Source: Candidatus Gastranaerophilales bacterium
GTDB taxonomy: Bacteria > Cyanobacteriota > Vampirovibrionia > Gastranaerophilales > Gastranaerophilaceae
Direction of reading: 5' to 3'
Length of the DNA: 64,000 bases
Assembly (NCBI GenBank): GCA_905235155.1
Contig: CAJOKJ010000001.1
Coordinates: forward strand, 1-64,000
The notes beneath the pieces were generated by a model. It worked only from the letters and a program-made list of their open reading frames with translations, searched no databases and was not told the origin of the DNA. Shown here piece by piece: positions 50,911 through 58,812 of this stretch (positions are counted from its first letter, which is position 1; each line of letters begins with the position of its first letter). Both the position numbers and the translations under genes were made by a program.

Positions 50911-51402
50911 ATGGCAGAACAAGATTATAAATTTTACTTAAATGCAGGAATAGATAAAACAAATCAAGGCAAATTTGAAGAAGCACTTGAATTGTTGGAA
51001 AAAGCACTGGGACTTAATGACAAAAATGCTTTAATACATTTTTCAAAAGCTATTGTTTATCATAATTTAAACCAACTTCGTGCAGCCTATGAAAACTATT
51101 CACACGCAATAGAAATTGATGCAAAAATGATTGATGCATATTATAACAGGGCACAAACAATTCTTGCTTTTGATAATCCTTCAAAAGAAGAATTGCAAGA
51201 AGCACTTGAGGATTTGTTAAAAGCGACAGAATTAGATGAAAAATTTATAGATGCATACTATTATGCGGCAACAATAAAGAAAAAATTTGAAGATTACGAA
51301 GGTGCTATTGAATTATTGGATAAAGTTCTTGAATTGGAACCGCAAGCACCATATTCAAGGGCATTAAAAAAATTAATCGAACAAAAATACTTAGGACACT
51401 AA
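50911..51402 (+). CDS. Tetratricopeptide repeat protein
   Basis: 163 residues, cytoplasmic, nearly all TPR: about four units, for example AGIDKTNQGKFEEALELLEK (12-31), ALIHFSKAIVYHNLNQLRAA (40-59), YYYAATIKKKFEDYEGAIEL near 120-139. A protein-binding scaffold; the partner is unknown. It has a weak ribosome site (GAGG). Its end overlaps the antitoxin gene by four bases on the opposite strand, with no obvious functional link. Confidence 0.82.
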   Translation: MAEQDYKFYLNAGIDKTNQGKFEEALELLEKALGLNDKNALIHFSKAIVYHNLNQLRAAYENYSHAIEIDAKMIDAYYNRAQTILAFDNPSKEELQEALEDLLKATELDEKFIDAYYYAATIKKKFEDYEGAIELLDKVLELEPQAPYSRALKKLIEQKYLGH

Positions 51403-51710
51403 TTTTTGCCAAAAAGGACTTCGTATTCATTTAGGATTTCTTTTTGAAAATAATCCGGTAACTTATCAAATTCTTGAATATCCATTAAAAATGGTATATT
51501 ACTGTCGTTCAAAAGTTGTTTTAACTCCGCAATATTTTTAGTGCTATCATTAAAATCTTTCACAACCATATCAATATCGCTTCCATCGTGAGATTGATTT
51601 TTTATTCTGCTTCCATAAACCCAAATTTCAGCATTTGGGCAATATTGTTGAAAAATATCTTTCAACATTTTCAGATGTTCAGGTTTTATATTTAAATTAG
51701 TCATTGTCAA
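51399..51710 (-). CDS. mntA: MntA-type nucleotidyltransferase antitoxin
   Basis: 103 residues. Minimal nucleotidyltransferase with GSR (33-35) and SDIDMVV carrying D45 and D47, the GSx10DxD catalytic motif. In HepT-MntA systems this enzyme adds AMP to a tyrosine of the HEPN toxin and neutralises it. The start overlaps the hepT stop by 14 bases; a second ATG two codons in is possible. HepT precedes MntA here, the usual order. The pair lies between a restriction-modification pair and an XRE/pilin module. Confidence 0.85.
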   Translation of the reverse strand: MTMTNLNIKPEHLKMLKDIFQQYCPNAEIWVYGSRIKNQSHDGSDIDMVVKDFNDSTKNIAELKQLLNDSNIPFLMDIQEFDKLPDYFQKEILNEYEVLFGKN

Positions 51711-52113
51711 TAATTTTTATTAATTCTTCCGTATCTGTAATAAAATCTTCAATCAAAGAAAGAGTTTCTTCGGCAAATGCTTTTCCGTAATCATGAGCTG
51801 TGTTGTTGCGGTTATCTCTGTATTTAAACCATCTGTTTACTGATTCTTCTTCTAATAGTGAATATTTGTTTGCATTTCTGAAAATATCTTTAAATGAAAG
51901 TGTGTCAACACTCTTTTTTGTTGCAAAATAAGGAACAAGTTTTTTCTTTAAGAGTTTACCGCTTTGTTCCAATGTCATTTCAAAACCTTTTACCAGTGAA
52001 TTTCTGTACATTTCGTATTCAATAGAGTTTTCAGGCACAGATTTTATCATCTCGTAAGATTTTTTAAGTGTTTCAAGACATCTGTCTAAATATTCCGTAT
52101 TAATTTCTGACAT
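51697..52113 (-). CDS. hepT: HepT-type HEPN toxin
   Basis: 138-residue all-helical protein of the HI0074/HepT-like HEPN group. The catalytic RNase motif Rx4HxY is exact: R102-NNTA-H107-D-Y109. Tyr109 is the expected AMPylation target of MntA. HEPN toxins cleave RNA and arrest growth when the antitoxin is lost. Cotranscribed with mntA. Defence against phages is a common role for such pairs. Confidence 0.87.
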   Translation of the reverse strand: MSEINTEYLDRCLETLKKSYEMIKSVPENSIEYEMYRNSLVKGFEMTLEQSGKLLKKKLVPYFATKKSVDTLSFKDIFRNANKYSLLEEESVNRWFKYRDNRNNTAHDYGKAFAEETLSLIEDFITDTEELIKIIDND

Positions 52114-52180
52114 ATCATTTACCTAACAAAATTAATGTTATCATAAATAGTTAGTTTTACAAAATATGAAAATCAGCAAA

Positions 52181-52399
52181 TTAACTAAAATCTAAAAGAA
52201 TTTTTATATCAACGTTTAAAAATTCAGAAAGTTCTAAAACTTTGGCAAGCGACATATTTGCTTTTCCACATTCAATGTTGGCAATATAGTTTTGAGAAAC
52301 ATTCATTATTTCAGCAAATTGTTCTTGTGTTAAATCCTGTTTTATGCGTTCTATTTTAACATTTTTGCCAAATCTTTTAAGTAGTTCTGTTTTATTCAT
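52181..52399 (-). CDS. XRE-family regulator divergent from pilin C
   Basis: 72 residues, almost wholly HTH: MNKTELLKRFGKNVKIERIK, QDLTQEQFAEIMNVSQNYIA, NIECGKANMSLAKVLELSEF. No dimerisation extension. It faces pilin C across 87 bases holding at least four copies of the word ACTTATAAC/GTTATAAGT. Its first 20 residues match the truncated frame at 8949-9050. The likely role is repressor of pilin C and of itself. Confidence 0.85.
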   Translation of the reverse strand: MNKTELLKRFGKNVKIERIKQDLTQEQFAEIMNVSQNYIANIECGKANMSLAKVLELSEFLNVDIKILLDFS

Positions 52400-52400
52400 A

Positions 52401-52476
52401 ATTTATAAGTATATAAATATTGACTTATAACTTAAATAGTGTTATAAGTTATTAAATATAACTTATAACTTATAAG
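52401..52476. promoter_or_regulatory. Multi-copy operator-like boxes between XRE regulator and pilin C
   Basis: ACTTATAAC occurs at 52423-52431 and 52461-52469, its inverse GTTATAAGT at 52441-52449, and near-matches at 52401-52409 and 52468-52476. The first two exact boxes form a perfect 9-base inverted repeat with a 9-base centre. The motif is unlike those at pilins A and B. Confidence 0.65.
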
Positions 52477-52486
52477 GATAAGGCAC

Positions 52487-53137
52487 ATGAAAAAACTTTT
52501 TGCATTTACATTAGCAGAAACACTGGTTGTAATGGGTGTAATAGGTGTAGTTGCAGCACTAACTTTACCAAACTTAAACCAATCAACAGGCAATAAAGAA
52601 AAAGTTGTAAAATTACAAAAGATATATTCAAATCTTAATGATGCTTTGGGTCGTGCAACTGCGGTTTATGGTCCGATTGAGGAGTGGTGTTCAGGGCTTA
52701 CTGATGCTAATTGTGAAAAACGACATTTTGAACGTATAACAGAGTTTATGAAATTTTCTAAACAATGTACGGTTAGTACTTGCTTAGGAAAATTTGATAC
52801 AGGTAGTTCTGATGGGCAGTCATTACAATATGGTGTAATTTTAAATGATGGTGCAACTATTGGCATAATGCTCACAAAGTCTGTAGCTTCTTCGGGGAAG
52901 TTTTATGTAGATTTAGACGGATTAAATAAGGGTGCAAATAAGCATGGAGTTGATTATTTTACATTTTATTATGGAGGACAAGGAGTTTATACGTATCAGA
53001 CGAATCCTTATAAAGATAATAAATCTCCTACATCAAGTAGTTTGGGAGCAGCTGATTGGGTAATACGACATAGAAACATGGATTATTTAAAGTGTGCAAG
53101 TCAATTAAAATATGGCGGACCAACAACTTGTAAATAA
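52487..53137 (+). CDS. Type IV pilin-like / pseudopilin protein C
   Basis: 216 residues: leader MKKLFA, cut before FTLAETLVVMGVIG, then LPNLNQST and the shared stretch KEKVVKLQKIYSNLNDA. The variable middle includes CSGLTDANC and CTVSTC, which could form disulphides. The acidic loop DLDGLNKGAN is followed by YFTFYYG, and the end is RNMDYLKC...TTCK. AGGATAAGG before the ATG is a fair ribosome site. Downstream at 44 bases lies a matrixin protease, so the pair may be cotranscribed. Likely a minor pilin or secretion pseudopilin controlled by the divergent XRE protein. Confidence 0.82.
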   Translation: MKKLFAFTLAETLVVMGVIGVVAALTLPNLNQSTGNKEKVVKLQKIYSNLNDALGRATAVYGPIEEWCSGLTDANCEKRHFERITEFMKFSKQCTVSTCLGKFDTGSSDGQSLQYGVILNDGATIGIMLTKSVASSGKFYVDLDGLNKGANKHGVDYFTFYYGGQGVYTYQTNPYKDNKSPTSSSLGAADWVIRHRNMDYLKCASQLKYGGPTTCK

Positions 53138-53181
53138 TATTTTGATTTTTAGATTTTATTCTATTAAAATATTATTTAATA

Positions 53182-53715
53182 ATGGCTATTTCACCAAATA
53201 TTCAAAAATATATTGAAGATTCTAAAATTAACGGAAAACTTTGCAAATGGGATAAGTCTTTTGTTAATGTTTTTGTAACCCCGATAAACGCAAATATTAA
53301 TGATAAAAACTTCTTTTATTCGGAAGTTCAACGTGCCATAAATGTTTGGAACAGTGCATTAAAAGCTTCTTCAATAAATATTTCTTTTAATGTTGTAACA
53401 TCTCCAAGCTATGCAGATGTTGTTATTCATTGGACAAAAGTAGGCAGAGTATTTGAAGGCATGTGCAAATACCCGAGTATTATCAACGGTTGTTTTAAAA
53501 AAATATCCGTTGATATTGGTCTGCCAAATGAATTTTCAGGTAAAAATACAACCAATGAAAGTATTTTTGCAACAATATTGCATGAATTGGGGCATTCTTT
53601 AGGTTTAGGTCACGGGGTTGAAGTTGATGACGCTATGTTTGTACCTCACAAAAAAAATATTGATACTCCAAGCGAAAACGATATGTATGTATTAAAAATG
53701 ATTTATTTGCCTTGA
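53182..53715 (+). CDS. Matrixin-like (M10) metalloprotease without signal peptide
   Basis: 177 residues. Metzincin motif HELGHSLGLGH at 134-144 (HExxHxxGxxH complete), Met-turn DDAMF with M152. The N-terminal part (about 27-85) fits a matrixin beta-sheet with DVVIHWTKVGR. No signal peptide, propeptide or anchor is visible, unusual as metzincins normally act outside cells. It may use a leaderless route or be misannotated at the start. Placed right after pilin C, it could process surface proteins. It overlaps the convergent gene by 13 bases. Confidence 0.82.
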   Translation: MAISPNIQKYIEDSKINGKLCKWDKSFVNVFVTPINANINDKNFFYSEVQRAINVWNSALKASSINISFNVVTSPSYADVVIHWTKVGRVFEGMCKYPSIINGCFKKISVDIGLPNEFSGKNTTNESIFATILHELGHSLGLGHGVEVDDAMFVPHKKNIDTPSENDMYVLKMIYLP

Positions 53716-54218
53716 TATTTTTTCTTCTGCCTGTTGCATTTGCAGTCTGCATAAGAGCATTTTCCGTCTTTTATACAAAGTATTTTAGGTGTTACATATT
53801 CAACATCAAAATCATAAATTTCACTTAAATTTTTTACTCTGTTAAAATAAATCATTTCCGGTTTTGGATTTTCTAAAATTAAAACAACTTTGGCTTTTTT
53901 TCCTGTCATATATTGGTAATGTAAGGCTTGACCTATGCTTTCGGCCCATTTATTTGCAAAATCAAATTCAACCGCATGAGTATCTGTTAAGCAGTCAACT
54001 CTTGTGTAATCTTTGTTTTGGTATTCTTCTACTCCGTTTTTTGCATTACACCACGCATGCTGATACGAAGCTTCATTATGCTCGTGCTTTACATATTTAA
54101 AACCTTCGTTTGTATATCCGTATTCAAAAGATAATACAGGATTAATTGAGAATATTAAAATAAAAATGAATAAAAATGACTTTTTCAAAATATCCTTTCT
54201 TATAGATTGGTGTGGCAA
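53703..54218 (-). CDS. Exported protein with nuclease-like DxxxD/E core, function unknown
   Basis: 171 residues: signal peptide with the N-terminal charged stretch up to about 30 (ends LSF). The core TRVDCLTDTHAVEFDFANKW, then AESIGQALHYQ (about 73-103), recurs in uncharacterised proteins of other bacteria and resembles the PD-(D/E)xK arrangement (Asp75, Glu84, then KAKVVLI). The C terminus holds CIKDGKCSYADCKC, a possible metal or disulphide cluster. It could be an exported nuclease-fold protein. Divergent from an XRE regulator at 54253. Confidence 0.5.
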   Translation of the reverse strand: MPHQSIRKDILKKSFLFIFILIFSINPVLSFEYGYTNEGFKYVKHEHNEASYQHAWCNAKNGVEEYQNKDYTRVDCLTDTHAVEFDFANKWAESIGQALHYQYMTGKKAKVVLILENPKPEMIYFNRVKNLSEIYDFDVEYVTPKILCIKDGKCSYADCKCNRQKKKYQGK

Positions 54219-54252
54219 CCTATATAATTTATTTTGGCACTAGAATTGTCTT

Positions 54253-54531
54253 ATGCAAGAAAAAGTGGAACATAATGATAAATTTATGAAAATTCTTGGA
54301 GAAATTATAAAGTCTCACAGGAAAAAACTTAATAAATCCATTTATGCAATTTCTGCTGAATCTTCTATTTCAAAATCTACTTGGCGTGAAATCGAACTTG
54401 GTTTATGTAAAGACATAAAAATTAAATCTTTATGGAAGGTCGCAGAAGGACTTAATGTTCCTGCTAATATTATTGTAGAGGAACTTACCCAAAAACTTGG
54501 TTCTGACTTTACACTTTCCGATTTCGACTAA
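54253..54531 (+). CDS. XRE-family regulator divergent from exported nuclease-like protein
   Basis: 92 residues. HTH about 14-75: GEIIKSHRKKLNKSIYAISA, SSISKSTWREIELGLCKDIK, SLWKVAEGLNVPANIIVE. TAGAAT stands six bases before the ATG, so a leaderless transcript is likely. It is the fourth XRE gene opposite or beside a secreted-protein gene here. No palindrome as clear as at the pilins was seen in the 34-base gap. Confidence 0.75.
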   Translation: MQEKVEHNDKFMKILGEIIKSHRKKLNKSIYAISAESSISKSTWREIELGLCKDIKIKSLWKVAEGLNVPANIIVEELTQKLGSDFTLSDFD

Positions 54532-54670
54532 TAATTATCTCAAATTTTTTTATAATATACAATTAGGCAAAAGGATAGGTTTTACTTTTTAATTTTTATA
54601 ATTATAAATTAGTTTGTCGGGTAATTTTTTTATTGTATGATAAGCAAATAATTAAAAGAAAGGATATATT

Positions 54671-55195
54671 ATGAAAAAATTTATAATTTCAATGTTGTTT
54701 TGTTTAGGGATAGTCGCTGTTGCGGTTGCAGAAGATGCTTCAAATTACAGTTATCAAAACAGAATGCCGTTTTATGGAAATTATCCGTTGTATAACGGCA
54801 AAATTATCAATCATTACGGCAATTATGGATATCGTTCTCCGCTAATGTATGGAAACAAGTTACCAGAAGATTTTTACGGACAAGTTCCGCCAAAAATGTA
54901 CGGAAACAAACCACCAAAAGATTTTTACGGACAAGTTCCGCCAAAAATGTACGGAAACAGACCACCAAAAGATTTTTACGGACAAGTTCCGCCAAAAATG
55001 TACGGAAACAGACCACCGAAAGATTTTTACGGACAAGTTCCGCCAAAAATGTACGGAAACAGACCACCAAAAGATTTTTACGGACAAGTTCCGCCAAAAA
55101 TGTACGGAAATAAACATCCAAAAAAATCTTACGGATATCTACATCCAAAAGCATATAGCTCTACAACTCCAAGTGCAAACAATTCAGAAGATTAA
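54671..55195 (+). CDS. Secreted protein with five identical-length 17-residue P/Y/G repeats
   Basis: 174 residues: signal peptide 1-20 (ends AVA), a Tyr/Asn/Gly-rich stretch, then repeats of MYGN(K/R)PPKDFYGQVPPK. At the DNA level five 51-base copies run 54845-55099, nearly identical, followed by a partial one. The short-period Pro/Tyr/Gly content suggests an extended wall- or polymer-associated protein. The near-identity of copies implies recent expansion, so repeat number probably varies between strains. AAAGGA lies before the start. Its last bases overlap the convergent PHP gene. Confidence 0.75.
   Translation: MKKFIISMLFCLGIVAVAVAEDASNYSYQNRMPFYGNYPLYNGKIINHYGNYGYRSPLMYGNKLPEDFYGQVPPKMYGNKPPKDFYGQVPPKMYGNRPPKDFYGQVPPKMYGNRPPKDFYGQVPPKMYGNRPPKDFYGQVPPKMYGNKHPKKSYGYLHPKAYSSTTPSANNSED
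54845..55099 (+). repeat. Five 51-bp tandem repeats inside the secreted protein gene
   Basis: Copies at 54845, 54896, 54947, 54998 and 55049; copies 2 to 5 differ at one or two positions, the first is slightly more divergent. Fifty-one is a multiple of three, so all six frames stay open over it and produce spurious reading frames. Confidence 0.9.
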
Positions 55196-56006
55196 TTAAT
55201 TTTATATTAACAGGATTATTGTTTATATTAAGTTTTGCAAGAGAAATATTCTTCTTATTAGTTCCGTGATAATCGCTTCCGCCGCTGATAAGAAGATTAT
55301 TTTCTTTTGCACAATTTAATAAAAATTCTTCTTCTTGTTCGTTATATCTTGAATAAAAGCATTCAATACCTTTGATACCGTAGGTTTTCATTTTTTCTAA
55401 TTTTGGCAAAAATTCTTCTTTAGTAAAATGTTTTTCTCCTTCACCACCAAGCGGATGTGCCCAAACCGAAATTGCACCTGATAGGTTTAAGGCTTCTAAT
55501 GCTTCTTTTATATCAAAACGAGTATTTGGTATTTTACAATCGTCAAGATATTTTTGCATTGCAGAAACAGGGTCAGGAGCAAGACCACGATTTACGAGAA
55601 TATTTGCAAAATGAGTTTTAACGACACTTTTTCTGGAATACAACCAGTTAAGTTCTTCTTGAGTAAGTTCTATATTCCATTTTTCTTTTAAATATTTTAC
55701 TCTTGTTTCAAGTTTTATTTTGCGTAATGTTTTACCTTTTTCTATTAAATTTAAAAGTGTTTTGTTTTTTATATCACAATTAAATCCTAAAATATGACAT
55801 TTAATATTTTCTGCCTGACAGGTTAATTCAATACCTCTTATAAAATTATTTGTATATTTTTCCATTTCATAACATCCTTCAATGGTGTCGTGATCTGTTA
55901 GGGCAAAAATTTCAATATGTGATTTTTGTATTTCATCAAAAAGTTCTTTAATTGTATCGCTCCCGTCAGAGTAATTGCTATGGATATGTAAATCGAACTT
56001 AGTCAT
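55161..56006 (-). CDS. PHP-domain phosphoesterase (TrpH/YciV-like)
   Basis: 281 residues. Metal motifs HIHSNYSDG (7-15), LTDHDTIEG (36-44), GIELTC near 59-64, HPLGGEG near 193 and GGSDYHG near 250. Family members hydrolyse 3',5'-nucleotide phosphates or trim short RNAs (RNase AM). Overlaps ribD by eight bases. Its stop reaches 35 bases into the 3' end of the repeat-protein gene. Confidence 0.88.
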   Translation of the reverse strand: MTKFDLHIHSNYSDGSDTIKELFDEIQKSHIEIFALTDHDTIEGCYEMEKYTNNFIRGIELTCQAENIKCHILGFNCDIKNKTLLNLIEKGKTLRKIKLETRVKYLKEKWNIELTQEELNWLYSRKSVVKTHFANILVNRGLAPDPVSAMQKYLDDCKIPNTRFDIKEALEALNLSGAISVWAHPLGGEGEKHFTKEEFLPKLEKMKTYGIKGIECFYSRYNEQEEEFLLNCAKENNLLISGGSDYHGTNKKNISLAKLNINNNPVNIKLINLLNCLHLEL

Positions 56007-57042
56007 TTTGTACGGCTTTCATTGTAATTAAAATATCAGGTTCTAAATTTTCAACGGATTGTATTTTGAACAATTTACTTTTATTGATATCGGTTATGTT
56101 TCTGCCGTCAAAAGCACTTTTAGCTGAATTATCGCCAATAATTTTGGGTGCGACAAATTGATATATTTTGTCAACTAAATTTTCTTCCAGCAATAATCCG
56201 TTTATAGTTCCTCCGGCTTCAACAAATATGGACATAATACCTTTTTCAAAAAGTTTTTTGAATAACGATTTTAAATCGGTATATTCAATAAATTCAACAT
56301 TATCAGGTGATGTTGGCAATTCTTTGGCGGTTGTTGCAACATAAATTTTTCCTGTTTTAAAATAATCCAAAGAAAAATCACATTTTAAGTATCTGTCTAT
56401 TAGAATTTTTGTTTTAGATTCAAATTTTGGATTATCAGCAAGAACTGTTGCAGATGTGGTTAAAACAGCATCATAAATTTTTCTGAGTTCGTGTCCTTTT
56501 TTTCTTGCATTTTCTGATGTAATCCATTTTGACGACCCTGTTTTTGTTGCAATTTTACCGTCAAGCGTTGTTGCTGTTTTCAGTGCAACAAAAATTTCTT
56601 TTTTAGTCATATTTTTAATAAAAACTTCGTTTAAATCTTCCGCTTGTTCCTTTAAGACATTTTCTATAACTTCAATACCGTTATTTTTTAATTTTTTAAT
56701 TCCGTTACCTGCAACGATTGGATTAACATCTTGCATAGCAATTACTACTTTTTTTAAACCTCTTTCAATGATTAAATCCGCACAAGGTGGTGTTTTTCCA
56801 TAATGCGAACACGGTTCAAGATTTACAATCAAAGTTCCGCCTGCTTCTTCACCATTTTTAAGTTTTAAAAGGGCATCTCTTTCTGCATGATTTTCTCCGT
56901 ATTTGTGATGATAGCCTGTTGAAATTATATTGTCATTTTTGTCTAAAACAATACAAGCAACAAGCGGATTTGGAGAAACATTACCAAGTCCTTGTTTAGC
57001 TATTTCAAAACATTTTTGCATGAATTTTTCGTAAGATTTCAT
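55999..57042 (-). CDS. ribD: Bifunctional riboflavin biosynthesis deaminase/reductase RibD
   Basis: 347 residues. Carries out the second and third steps of riboflavin synthesis. Deaminase domain (1-145): zinc ligands in HAERDAL (H52) and EPCSHYGKTPPC (C78, C87); proton shuttle E54. Reductase domain (about 147-347): ALKTATTLDGKIATKTG, SKWITSE, DAVLTTSATVLADNP, FVEAGGTINGLLL. No FMN riboswitch and no ribE/A/H follow; the downstream PHP gene is coupled instead. Confidence 0.95.
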   Translation of the reverse strand: MKSYEKFMQKCFEIAKQGLGNVSPNPLVACIVLDKNDNIISTGYHHKYGENHAERDALLKLKNGEEAGGTLIVNLEPCSHYGKTPPCADLIIERGLKKVVIAMQDVNPIVAGNGIKKLKNNGIEVIENVLKEQAEDLNEVFIKNMTKKEIFVALKTATTLDGKIATKTGSSKWITSENARKKGHELRKIYDAVLTTSATVLADNPKFESKTKILIDRYLKCDFSLDYFKTGKIYVATTAKELPTSPDNVEFIEYTDLKSLFKKLFEKGIMSIFVEAGGTINGLLLEENLVDKIYQFVAPKIIGDNSAKSAFDGRNITDINKSKLFKIQSVENLEPDILITMKAVQND

Positions 57043-57094
57043 ATTTGTATTTTACAATAAATTATGCTAAATTTAAACAAAAAGGAGTTTTATA

Positions 57095-57769
57095 ATGGCT
57101 TTTGATTTAGTTTATTTGGGACATAGTGCGTTTGAAATAAGAATGGATGACAAATCAATTTTGATAGATCCGTTTTTGCAAGCAACAAGAATGTATGATT
57201 ACAGAGATTATAATATTACGGATATTTTAATTACGCACGGTCATGCTGATCATGTCGGTAATGCAATTGATATTGCAAAGAGTAATCGTTCAACTATTAC
57301 TGCAATTTTTGAACTTGCTAATTATTGTGCCTCAAAGGGTACAAAAACATTTGGTGTAAACTTTGGAAGTTGGATAAAATTTGATTGGGGTAAAGTTTTG
57401 TTTGTGCCTGCATTTCATTCAAGTTCTTCTATGGAAGGAGTTTATACAGGTGAACCTGCGGGTATTATTCTGGATGTCAATGGTGTAAAATTATATCACG
57501 CAGGAGATACAAGTCTTTTTAGCGATATGAAATTAATAAAAGAATTGTATAATCCTGATGTTGCGATGTTGCCAATAGGCGGTTTATATACTATGGATAT
57601 TGAACACGCTGCAATAGCGGCAGAATGGATAGGTGCAACAATTACAATCCCAATGCACTACAATACATTTGAACCTATCGAAGTTGATGCCGAACATTTT
57701 AAAATTTTACTGCAAACAAAGGGTTTACATTGCCAAATAATGAATCCTGAAGATGTTATTCAATTTTAG
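57095..57769 (+). CDS. Metallo-beta-lactamase-fold hydrolase (UlaG/UPF0173 type)
   Basis: 224 residues, about average for UPF0173. THGHADHVGNAI (47-58) binds the two metals; further on LYHAGDTSLFSDM near 132-144, MLPIGGLYTMDIEHAA, and HYNTFEP near the end. Family members hydrolyse small sugar or nucleotide esters, but the substrate here cannot be named. AAAAGGAG gives a good ribosome site. Convergent with the GNAT-like gene by 14 bases. Confidence 0.87.
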   Translation: MAFDLVYLGHSAFEIRMDDKSILIDPFLQATRMYDYRDYNITDILITHGHADHVGNAIDIAKSNRSTITAIFELANYCASKGTKTFGVNFGSWIKFDWGKVLFVPAFHSSSSMEGVYTGEPAGIILDVNGVKLYHAGDTSLFSDMKLIKELYNPDVAMLPIGGLYTMDIEHAAIAAEWIGATITIPMHYNTFEPIEVDAEHFKILLQTKGLHCQIMNPEDVIQF

Positions 57770-58757
57770 TTTTAAACACGGGACGTCCTGTTTCGGCAAA
57801 TAAAATTACTTCATGAGTCGGAATTTCCTGCTTTATCAATTTATAAAAATCTTTTACCAAAATCATTTGATTTTGCACACATTTAAACTCTTTATTTTTT
57901 AAATATTCTTCAAAATTTTCAGAATTTTGAACGTATTTTTTTGATTTTATAAACATAGTGAAATTTTTTTGACGCTTTTGAATTTCCTTTTTTGCAAAAT
58001 CCAGTATTACGTCATAATCAGGATTAAAACCGTTTGAAACAGTTATATCAATTATGTAATTATTATTATCATAAGTTTTTATTGAGAAAAATGCAGCCAG
58101 TGTATGCAAATTAACATCTTCTAACACGTATTTAAATTCTGTTCCGTCAGACAGACCGGCAAAAAAATTATCTAAATATTCATCTTTTGTTTTTAAAAGA
58201 GAAGGTTTAAAATGTGTTATTAAGGAATCATTAAAAAGCATTGCGGAAGCCTGTGCATCGGAATTTTTAAATCGTCTGAAAATATTTGTTTCGGAAGTTC
58301 TAAAATCAATATTATTAACTCTCCAAAGTTCTTCTGATGCACATTTTCTAAATCCGCAGCCGTCTATAAACAATTTTAGCAATTCATCATGTGATTCATC
58401 AACAGCAGCAATAAAGGTTTGTGCTCCCTTTGCTCCAAAACGTGAAATTATAAATTCTACAAGATGTTTTCCAATATCGTAATAATCTTTTTTGAATAAC
58501 AGTTTTGTAATGTTTATTTTATAGGGATTACCGTTTGAGGGAATGACTGTAATCATCCCGTGCAAATCCTTTTCATCAACCAAAACATAAGACTCTGCCA
58601 AAAATTTAAGTTTTAATGGCAACCAGTAGTGAAAAATATCGCAAGATGTACTTATAAGTTTTTTTACAAATTTTTCAGCCTCATCATTTCCGAGAAATGA
58701 AATCATATTTTTAACTTTGTTTTTGTCTGAAATTCTTAATTTTCTTATGATTGTCAT
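57756..58757 (-). CDS. GNAT-like protein of unknown substrate
   Basis: 333 residues. Two halves look like acetyltransferase-fold domains (first about 1-150, TIIRKLRISDKNKVKNMI and AESYVLVDEKDLHGMITVIP; second about 160-310, IFRRFKNSDAQASAMLFNDS and ITVSNGFNPDYDVIL). The acetyl-CoA loop signature RxxGxG/A is poorly conserved, so catalytic activity is doubtful. Possibly a lineage-specific cyanobacterial/Melainabacteria family. Divergent from the dehydrogenase gene. Confidence 0.5.
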   Translation of the reverse strand: MTIIRKLRISDKNKVKNMISFLGNDEAEKFVKKLISTSCDIFHYWLPLKLKFLAESYVLVDEKDLHGMITVIPSNGNPYKINITKLLFKKDYYDIGKHLVEFIISRFGAKGAQTFIAAVDESHDELLKLFIDGCGFRKCASEELWRVNNIDFRTSETNIFRRFKNSDAQASAMLFNDSLITHFKPSLLKTKDEYLDNFFAGLSDGTEFKYVLEDVNLHTLAAFFSIKTYDNNNYIIDITVSNGFNPDYDVILDFAKKEIQKRQKNFTMFIKSKKYVQNSENFEEYLKNKEFKCVQNQMILVKDFYKLIKQEIPTHEVILFAETGRPVFKTKIE

Positions 58758-58800
58758 AATTAAATTATATATTTTTTAAATACTATTTGCAAGTTTGTGG

Positions 58801-58806
58801 TAAAAT
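58801..58806 (+). promoter_or_regulatory. Extended -10 box six bases before the dehydrogenase start
   Basis: TGGTAAAAT contains an extended -10 (TGnTAAAAT) at 58801-58806, with CCAAGT then ATG 58813. Spacing and lack of a Shine-Dalgarno fit a leaderless mRNA. Confidence 0.5.
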
Positions 58807-58812
58807 CCAAGT

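Noticed and set aside
54845-55099. Possible CRISPR array
   Set aside because: The repeats are contiguous without unique spacers and lie within a coding frame.
54807-55154. Antisense and out-of-frame open frames with periodic repeats
   Set aside because: They exist only because the 51-base repeat unit is a multiple of three; the signal-peptide-bearing plus-strand frame is the real one.
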